The position numbers and the translations under genes are program-made. Positions 57,158 through 64,000 of a DNA stretch of 64,000 nt are shown piece by piece. The stretch is from Narthecium ossifragum. Its lineage: Eukaryota; Streptophyta; Magnoliopsida; Dioscoreales; Nartheciaceae. How positions within the stretch are numbered: position 1 is the first letter of the stretch; every line of letters starts with the position of its first letter. The stretch covers positions 25,934,145-25,998,144 of the forward strand of contig OY986971.1 in the NCBI GenBank assembly GCA_963920575.1, in the 5' to 3' direction. The notes beneath the pieces are model-generated. The model saw only the letters and a program-made list of their open reading frames with translations. It was not told the origin of the DNA and did not search any database.

Positions 57158-59137
57158 ATGGATCTCAACATGACAGATCTCTTCTTTCCTGGAAAGGATC
57201 CTCTAATGAGCACTTTAGTTGCAGAATCGGGGGATGTTTCCACCTTTCGCAAGAGTAACAACCTGAGTGATACTGCACTACGCCTAGACTGCCTTGGTTA
57301 TGGCATCAATAAGGTTGCCAGAGCATCCTATTCTAGGAACAGTGGTGATCTCCTTTCTGCTCAAGATGATGGCTGCAGGTTGGTACTTGGATTGGGTCCG
57401 ACACCATCCTCTTACTGTGATGATTATTACTCTTCTCGGCCCAGCAAATTGAAAGAGTCTAGTACTCTTTTTAACCAAAGCTTGGTCTCTGAGTCAGATT
57501 CTGGGATGTTGAAGCTTGGGCTGTCACGGGGAAACGTTGATCTGATCATGCCATATTCACGGAGCGATCCAAGTTCTGATGACTCACTTTTACCTCCAGG
57601 TAAACAAAGTTTGCCCATTCCTGTTGTTGATGAGGGTTCAACTTCTGCCAAGAGGAAATCTGGTGGCTATATGCCATCTCTCCTCTTTGCTCCTCGGCTG
57701 GAGAGTGTAAGCAGTAATAAAAGCCCGCAAGAAGCAAAGGTTCTGCTTGACCTCGAAGGGAATCCTAACGCTCATCATCATCATCATCATAATCGGTTTC
57801 CTTTCAGTCCCGAGCCATCAGCAACAACGGATGATTCAATCGAATTTTCTGATTCAATGAATATCAGCGGCATCTCTGACCATAGGATCAATTGCCATCA
57901 TGCGAAGAAATGCAGGTTTAAGGGCTGTTTGAAATGTGCGAGGGGAGCATCTGGACTGTGCATTGCTCATGGAGGGGGTCAGAGGTGCCAAAAACCAGGC
58001 TGCAACAAGGGTGCTGAGAGTAGAACAGCATACTGCAAGGCACATGGAGGAGGACGGCGGTGCCAGGAGTTGGGATGCACCAAGAGTGCAGAGGGAAAGA
58101 CTGATTTTTGCATCGCTCATGGAGGAGGTCGTCGTTGTGGTCATCAAGGGTGCACTAAAGCGGCTCGAGGAAAATCAGGGCTTTGCATCAGGCATGGCGG
58201 AGGGAAAAGATGCACTGCAGAGGGATGCACCCGTAGTGCCGAGGGGCAGGCTGGGTTGTGCATCTCTCATGGTGGTGGCCGCCGATGCCAGTATCCTGAA
58301 TGTGGCAAGGGTGCGCAGGGGAGTACGATGTACTGCAAAGCTCATGGTGGAGGCAAGAGGTGCATCTTTGAAGGTTGCACAAAAGGAGCAGAGGGAAGCA
58401 CGCCTCTGTGCAAGGGCCATGGTGGAGGGAAGCGTTGCCTCTTCGAAGGAGGCGGTCTCTGCCCAAAGAGCGTCCATGGAGGAACCGATTATTGCGTCGC
58501 ACATGGAGGGGGAAAGCGGTGCGCCGTGCCTGGATGCACCAAGAGCGCCCGTGGGCGCACTGACTGCTGCGTGAGGCATGGAGGGGGGAAGCGGTGCAAG
58601 TTCGATGGGTGCAGCAAGAGTGCACAAGGGAGCACGGACTTTTGCAAGGCGCATGGAGGGGGGAAACGATGCACATGGGGTGAAGGCTGTGAGAAGTTTG
58701 CCAGGGGAAAGAGCGGGCTGTGTGCCGCCCATGGCAGCAAGGTGGCCATGCAGCAGGAGCGTGAGGGTACCTGGAGTGGCAGCATGATCGGGCCAGGCCT
58801 CTTCCGTGGCATCGTATCCACATCGACTACAGTCGCTAGCAGCATGGACAACGAATACTCTTCGTCCGGGGTGAGTGCTTCAGGGCTTAGCGCCCTTTCA
58901 GAGTGTGCTGAGTCGTCGGAGAACATTGCAAGAAAGCAGCAGCCGCTCATCCCCAATCAAGTGCTGGTCCCATTCTCTATGAAGTGCCCCTCAGCTTCAG
59001 CTCCGGGCACAGAGGGAGGTGGGAGCCAGGACAACAACATTGGACTTGTGGTTCCTGAGGGCAGAGTGCATGGAGGTGGCCTGATGTCTTTGCTTGGTGG
59101 GAACCTCAACAATGCCATTGATGGTGGAATGCTGTGA
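57158..59137 (+). CDS. Zinc-knuckle repeat protein (WRKY19-type zinc finger / loricrin-like)
   Basis: A single-exon frame of 659 residues starts MDLNMTDLFF. An in-frame ATG 27 codons earlier (57077) is less likely, because MDLN-type starts are usual for this family. The N-terminal 200 residues are Ser-rich with LDLEGNP-like and LRLDCLGYG blocks. A run of about seven His lies at about 206-212. From about residue 252 to 527 come eleven tandem ~25-residue units of the form RC..xGC.K.A.G...C..HGGGK, each supplying three Cys and one His for zinc. The eighth unit is longer (GGGLCPKSVHGG). The tail is Ser/Gly-rich. Related plant proteins (such as At5g64550/At1g64140) are annotated as WRKY-like or loricrin-like, but no WRKY domain is visible here. 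A nuclear or nucleic-acid role is a guess. Confidence 0.92.
   Translation: MDLNMTDLFFPGKDPLMSTLVAESGDVSTFRKSNNLSDTALRLDCLGYGINKVARASYSRNSGDLLSAQDDGCRLVLGLGPTPSSYCDDYYSSRPSKLKESSTLFNQSLVSESDSGMLKLGLSRGNVDLIMPYSRSDPSSDDSLLPPGKQSLPIPVVDEGSTSAKRKSGGYMPSLLFAPRLESVSSNKSPQEAKVLLDLEGNPNAHHHHHHNRFPFSPEPSATTDDSIEFSDSMNISGISDHRINCHHAKKCRFKGCLKCARGASGLCIAHGGGQRCQKPGCNKGAESRTAYCKAHGGGRRCQELGCTKSAEGKTDFCIAHGGGRRCGHQGCTKAARGKSGLCIRHGGGKRCTAEGCTRSAEGQAGLCISHGGGRRCQYPECGKGAQGSTMYCKAHGGGKRCIFEGCTKGAEGSTPLCKGHGGGKRCLFEGGGLCPKSVHGGTDYCVAHGGGKRCAVPGCTKSARGRTDCCVRHGGGKRCKFDGCSKSAQGSTDFCKAHGGGKRCTWGEGCEKFARGKSGLCAAHGSKVAMQQEREGTWSGSMIGPGLFRGIVSTSTTVASSMDNEYSSSGVSASGLSALSECAESSENIARKQQPLIPNQVLVPFSMKCPSASAPGTEGGGSQDNNIGLVVPEGRVHGGGLMSLLGGNLNNAIDGGML
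57911..58740 (+). repeat. Eleven tandem ~75-bp coding repeats
   Basis: Each ~75-bp unit encodes one C-x4-C...C-x3-H-GGG zinc-knuckle unit. The 75-bp period, a multiple of three, keeps long alternative frames open on both strands across this stretch. Confidence 0.95.
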
Positions 59138-60110
59138 CTATTATGAATCTCATCTGCAGATGCGCAGATCTTCTGAAACCCAGAATGTCCTTCAGGGAGG
59201 AAGGAGAGATGTCTTTCAAAAACAAAGATGTCTATATGTGTAGCTTTTTTATTGTCTGCCCATTGTTATCTATTGGGTATCTGGCTGTGTCATTGGTCTG
59301 TGCCCTTCTCATTTCTTTGTCTATAAACATCACTGCCATAACCCAATGGGGTTGGTCATTATATTAGGTGCTATTGAAAGAGGCTCTGAAAGCTATGAAT
59401 CTGGAAAGCTTTCAGCTTCTATTGTTCCTCTGTAAATAAGGATGGTTTTAGCCTGGGACCTCTTGATTCCTATGTGGTTCAATGTTACATAGCAATAAGG
59501 AGGTTGGTGTTATGTTATTTGAATCCTTTCTTATACTTGAGCAGGGAAAACTGAATGCATATATGTTTTCTTATACTTGTGGGCGAGCTGGAAAGGCAGA
59601 GCAGCAGCAATCAGTGATGAGAGAGAGAGAGAAACATGTGCTTAAGATTGGAGGACTGCTATTGGAGATTTGTGTACTTGGTGCCATTTTTGGGGGATAT
59701 TTTGTTTACTCTCATTTCTAGGAATTGTGGGAAAATTCAATATAAAAACTTGTCTGGTTGCATGACCAATCCGATTAGGCAGAAACATACTAGGATTTCG
59801 TAAAAACCAGTCCAAAATCAAATCCGGAACTATAGATTAAATCCATATTAAATAGCCTTTGGACCATTTTTGGGGGATGAAATAAAATCTGAAACATTTT
59901 ATTTTCTAAGTTTATTTATCAGAATAATAAAAATTCAAGAAAATAAAATTAGTGTATAGCTAATTCTACATTTCTTTTTTTTCTTTTTTTTTTAAAAAAA
60001 ATTTAGAACAACTATATTGTTGGATTTAGAATTTAATTTTGATTTAATTTCCAATAAGAACTTTAAAAAACACGTTTCCGCTATTAGGTTCGCTTATCAG
60101 CTCCCGTGTT
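59138..60110. other. 3' region and intergenic DNA
   Basis: Holds the 3' untranslated region of the zinc-knuckle gene, then AT-rich intergenic DNA up to the next promoter. No gene was recognised. Confidence 0.6.
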
Positions 60111-60111
60111 A

Positions 60112-60117
60112 TATAAA
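60112..60117 (+). promoter_or_regulatory. Candidate TATA box of the sphingoid base hydroxylase gene
   Basis: TATAAA within GTGTTATATAAATTTC, followed by a CT-rich leader. The ATG is 0.9 kb away, so the leader probably contains an intron (a possible acceptor is TTTTGCAG near 60765-60772). Confidence 0.55.
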
Positions 60118-61024
60118 TTTCTCCTCTGTTTTGCTCCCATTCGTGGTTTCAAATCCCTCCAAACGCCAACGGGAAAGTAGCAAAACCCAAGAGGACGCTG
60201 GCTTCGATTTCTCATCAGATCGAAGCTTCCATACGTCCTCTGGAGGAATCCGAACTGGCTTCTTCGATTCCTCTCGAGACCCATCTCCTTCGATTCTCCG
60301 ATCCAAGATTCGGTGGTGCTTGGATGCAGTAGATCGAGGAGCCCGATGTGCATTCCCCGTTCCCCCAAAAGGTTCGTTTTTTTCCCGGCATGACCGCGAG
60401 CTTTCTTGATGTAGATCCACCATGTCGATTAAATCCTATATTTTCCTTCGATTTTTGTGGTTTTGTTAAAAATGCTGCACTCCTATGCCCTAGATACGCG
60501 ACCGGGAAGAGAAGGATGGACGCACGAAATGTGGCAATTTCTTTTGTATTTGGGTTTTGCGTTCTTTTCTGTAATTTTAGCTGTTTCGTAATTTGTGAAT
60601 TTCTGGTAGAATCATGGTTTCAATGTTTTTCTCCAAAAGTGTTGGCATTTTGAGACTTAAAATCCTGAATTCAACCTTTTGTTTCTTGATTTGCTCGCAT
60701 CTTTTGTACTTTTCGAATTGTTTTTTTCACTTTCGAGGGTTTACTCTAACATGGGTTTTGATATTTTGCAGTAAATATCAAGGATAATGAGCACTAGACC
60801 AAGCTCTGAAATAATTCTTTTACATTTCTATGCGTTTTGACCTTTTTTATTATTATTACTTTTGCTCTAGAATATCATAGTATGACACGTAAATGATTAT
60901 TATTGAATGCTTTCCCCCCCTGTTCTGAGGATAGCCTTCTATCAATTTTGAAGTTTATGAGTTACCAATTCTTACCGTGAAGTGTAAGTAGATCGATCGG
61001 GGAGTTGCTCTGCTTCACTCGAGG

Positions 61025-62973
61025 ATGGTGTTCTGGGGGGGGTATATCAGCGATGACTTGATGGGGACATTTGCCCCCGTCATAGTGTATTGGCTCTATG
61101 CTGGCATGTACCAGCTGTTACCGCCATTGGATCGATACCGTTTGCACACAAGGAAGGAAGAGGAGCTGAAGAATTTGGTGTCATTGTCGGCAGTGGTTAA
61201 GGGGGTATTACTCCAGCAGTTGGTGCAGGCCACTGTTGCACAACTGCTGTTCTTAGTAAGTATTCAACATTCATTTCGGAATTGTGTGGTGTTGCTTTCG
61301 TAGTTGAATTGGAATTTTACTGGCCGATGAGGTTCAATCATTTTAATGTTAACAGATGATTATGCTGAAGTGTAATTACAATGTAGATTGCATGTTTTTC
61401 TTGATAGATTGGGCATCTATTGGAATCCTTTCTTTTGTTCGTTCCACACATGAACTCGGATAACCTGGCTATTTTCTTGTCCATGGCAAGCAATTTGGTA
61501 TTTTCGTTGGATATCTTAGTCTGACTTTTACATGATATTTTTATATGCTATGGGTGCTGCAATAAGATTTTTTAGATTTCTTTATTAGTAGGTGTGCAGG
61601 TGGCAAAGTATGGTTACAAGAATTTCATATTCTCAATTTACTGTCACAGGGCTAGAGCTACAAACTCAACAGGTTATAAATCATTTCACCAGAATTGTAT
61701 CCTATGGCAGGCCTTCTTTCTACACAAAGTTGCCGCCTATAAGCATATAAGTCTATTTTACAAATGGCTGACTTCTGGTCGACAGCCAAGTGCAAGAATC
61801 TAGGCTATTAGGTCAGGAGCATTTTGAATTCAGAATTTTGTTTGACTTTTTATAGCTGGGAAATGTTTTTGTTTGCGATCATGGTATATGATATAAACGA
61901 GGGGAGTGGAAGTGAAGGTATAGGTCCATAGGATAGCTGTGGAGATTTATCAGTCAACTTCTTGCACTTCTATAATATGCAACTAGTTCAACTAAGTTGT
62001 TCAATAAGCTCCTTTCATTGTCGATGAACTTTTATTAAATTCTGCTTGGTGTTGTTTATATGTCAAAAAGGCTAGAATTCTAGGTTAATATGTTTAAGGA
62101 AGTACTCAGTTTCTAATGAATAGGAAACATTGTTCAAGGAAATTATTTGAATAGTACACCTCTTGATGGCATACATGAGATTATAGATGAGACTCTAGGA
62201 ACTTTGAATCCTTTTGTTTGCATTATCTCTCATGCTTATATGCATAAAAGATCAGTTGCTCATCCTATCAACCAAGACTGAGGAAAAGGGTCTAACATTA
62301 GCATGTGCTATATGCTTTAACATCTTGAATAATATCATTTCTTCAAAGCTTGAAGGAAAACTCTTCAGTAAAGACTACTTAGATTAAATGCTAATTTTAT
62401 CATTTCCCCTTATTGTTACAGGTCACCACTAGGTCAAGTTCCATGGGTATCCAAGTTCAACCATCTATTCCTATACAACTCTTCCAGATCTTAGTGGCAA
62501 TGTTTATAATGGATACGTGGCAGTACTTCGTGCACCGCTACATGCACCAGAACAAGTTCCTATACCGCCATGTGCATTCCCAACATCACAGACTTGTTGT
62601 TCCGTATGCCATCGGAGCTCTCTACAATCATCCATTGGAGGGCCTTCTACTTGACACCTTTGGTGGTGCCATCTCATTCTTGGTATCAGGGATGACCGCG
62701 AGAACTGCTGTGTTTTTCTTCTGCTTTGCAGTGATCAAAACGGTCGATGATCATTGCGGGCTTTGGCTTCCTGGGAACATATTCCACATCATATTTCAGA
62801 ATAACACTGCCTACCATGACATTCACCATCAGCTCCATGGTACAAAGTACAACTATTCACAGCCTTTTTTCTCAGTATGGGACAGAATATTAGGGACTCA
62901 CATGCCTTACAGCTTGGTCACTCGCCAAGAAGGGGGCTTCGAGGCTAGACCGCTGAAAGAGTCAAAAGACTAG
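61025..62973 (+). CDS. Sphingoid base C4-hydroxylase (sphinganine C4-monooxygenase)
   Basis: Two exons, 61025-61255 and 62422-62973, joined in phase 0 (TTA|GTAAGT ... TTACAG|GTC) give 260 residues, the usual plant SBH length. This ER-membrane di-iron enzyme adds the C4 hydroxyl to sphinganine, making phytosphingosine for plant ceramides. The fatty-acid-hydroxylase histidine boxes are present: HRYMH (115-119), HVHSQHH (127-133) and HDIHH (209-213). Hydrophobic membrane segments lie near residues 15-35, 65-80, 95-110 and 150-185. The N-terminus carries the family features GTFAPVIVYWLYAGMY and YRLH. The C-terminus ends in ...ESKD. An ATG just after GAGG fits the family start. Confidence 0.95.
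61256..62421 (+). other. Single 1.17-kb intron of the sphingoid base hydroxylase gene
   Basis: Donor GTAAGT and acceptor TTATTGTTACAG are canonical. The interior is AT-rich with no recognised element. Confidence 0.85.
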
Positions 62974-63713
62974 ATTCATTTTTAATATGTCAATATGTAA
63001 TCCAAATTGGTGTCATGCAATGAGAGCTGAAAGGGTTCATAGTCTTTCTAATGTAGCAAGAGTCAAGAGAGCTATGAATCCCGTGTTCCTTTTTAATGGC
63101 TTCAAGCTGTGCTCGTGGCCATCCTTTCTAGAAGTGTATCTTACATCAATTTTGAATTAATTGTTGATATATTGAACCTTGGGTGTTGCCACTATTCAAT
63201 GGTTTTCAGTTTTCTAATAGGAACAAGTTGTAAAGTGCTGCTAGCTTGTCCCTTTGAGGTCTTGTGGGTTGGTTCCTAAGCCAGGATCATTATCTCAACT
63301 ACTTCAAAGAAAAAAGAATGTATACACACTCTCAAGATCAAATTTACTTTTATGTGCTCCTGTCATGCATGGTTGCCAATAGTGACTCAAAATATTAGAC
63401 AAACAGCTTACACTACGAATAACAGAAACCATGCAGAAGTCATGTGAATTATCTTTAGCAATGTTAATTTAAAACAAGGTGGCAAAAGATTGTCACACTC
63501 TTTGCTTTGTGTGGGTTATGTATCTGATATTGATACATGACTTCTTTGACTCCCACATGTATCAGTGCTGTGAAGCATCTGCAAGCAAATTTTGGAGATA
63601 TTTACTGGAAATATTTGGCAACCTGAGGTACTATAAGAAGGCAGGCAAAGAAACAGAGGCCGAACTAAGCCATGGCTTGCAGTCGATTGTGTGTAGGTGA
63701 TAAGATCATAAGA
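62974..63713. other. Intergenic DNA after the sphingoid base hydroxylase gene
   Basis: Contains the 3' untranslated region and an unremarkable spacer. TACTATAAGAAGG at about 63628-63640 could be a TATA element for the next gene. Confidence 0.5.
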
Positions 63714-63893
63714 ATGAAGTTGATGGTCTTCATTCTTCTAGGGGTCTGCCTTCTTGCTCTGGGTCATGCAGTGGAGAAGAGGAGCATGCTAACTGGAGAG
63801 GACTCCTGGGTCAATCCACGGCTAAAGCCTGCTCCTAAACACACTATCAAGACTATCAAGGTAGCTGAGTCCATCCCTGTCCTACATTCTTAG
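63714..63893 (+). CDS. Small secreted protein candidate, possibly incomplete
   Basis: The frame from the ATG at 63714 begins MKLMVFILLGVCLLALGHA, a typical secretory signal peptide with likely cleavage after ...GHA. It continues with a short basic mature part (EKRSMLTGEDSWVNPRLKP...KHTIKTIK). It can be read to a stop at 63891-63893 (59 residues). Alternatively it may be spliced at AAG|GTAGCT after 63860, with later exons beyond the window. I do not recognise the family. The Pro/Lys-rich short mature region is compatible with a peptide precursor, but this is not shown. An upstream in-frame ATG (63672) would mask the signal peptide and is less likely. Confidence 0.45.
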   Translation: MKLMVFILLGVCLLALGHAVEKRSMLTGEDSWVNPRLKPAPKHTIKTIKVAESIPVLHS

Positions 63894-64000
63894 TAGAAAC
63901 GTTGGCTGTCTCATGCTACTCTGATGCATTTCTTTTTTTTGGAACTTCAGAAGCATCTCAGTAAGATGTTAGGATAGTGGGTGAGCATGTTTCCACTCGT

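Noticed and set aside
57936..58823. Long alternative-frame and antisense open frames of 185-212 codons
   Set aside because: They follow the 75-bp repeats of the zinc-knuckle gene; only the frame with regular Cys/His spacing looks selected.

Overview
This is a nuclear genomic window from a flowering plant. The evidence is intron-rich genes with GT-AG junctions, a plastid ABC-F protein, phytosphingosine-type sphingolipid enzymes, a RIN4/NOI protein, and LINE, LTR, hAT and Mutator-type elements. The species cannot be fixed from sequence alone. A 200-N scaffold gap lies at 7618-7817.

Region 1 (1-8.5 kb) holds a small three-exon RIN4/NOI-family gene on the minus strand (1321-4255). Its second intron carries a ~191-bp tandem repeat. 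A 1.24-kb non-autonomous hAT element with a perfect 8-bp target duplication follows, then unassigned GC-rich and repeat-rich DNA around the gap.

Region 2 (8.5-17.05 kb) is a nested transposon block. It has two 5'-truncated LINEs lying tail to tail, each with its own target duplication. The first LINE is interrupted by two different solo LTRs and the second by one. All three LTRs have exact 5-bp duplications, so the order of insertion can be read directly.

Region 3 (17.6-48.7 kb) is the dense gene core. It contains a plastid ABCF5-type gene (+, 9 exons), then a convergent mitochondrial-type AAA ATPase gene (-, 24 exons, 1029 aa, with a 1.6-kb hAT element in one intron). Head to head with the latter is cytosolic prolyl-tRNA synthetase (+, 12 exons, 505 aa), followed by a PDCD2-like/TSR4 gene (+, 7 exons, 381 aa). 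The ~440-bp region before the prolyl-tRNA synthetase gene is present a second time, ending about 10 bp before the PDCD2-like start codon.

Region 4 (48.7-64 kb) has few genes at first: an 850-bp Mutator-type foldback element with a 9-bp target duplication and a decayed hAT transposase end. Then come a zinc-knuckle repeat protein of the WRKY19-zinc-finger/loricrin-like type (659 aa), a sphingoid base C4-hydroxylase (260 aa), and a small secreted-protein candidate near the window edge.

The genes do not form a pathway; they are ordinary eukaryotic neighbours serving plastid, mitochondrial, translation, ribosome-assembly, ER-lipid and defence roles. I found no convincing unknown biological system. 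The most informative signals are the promoter duplication, the datable nested insertions and the foldback element.
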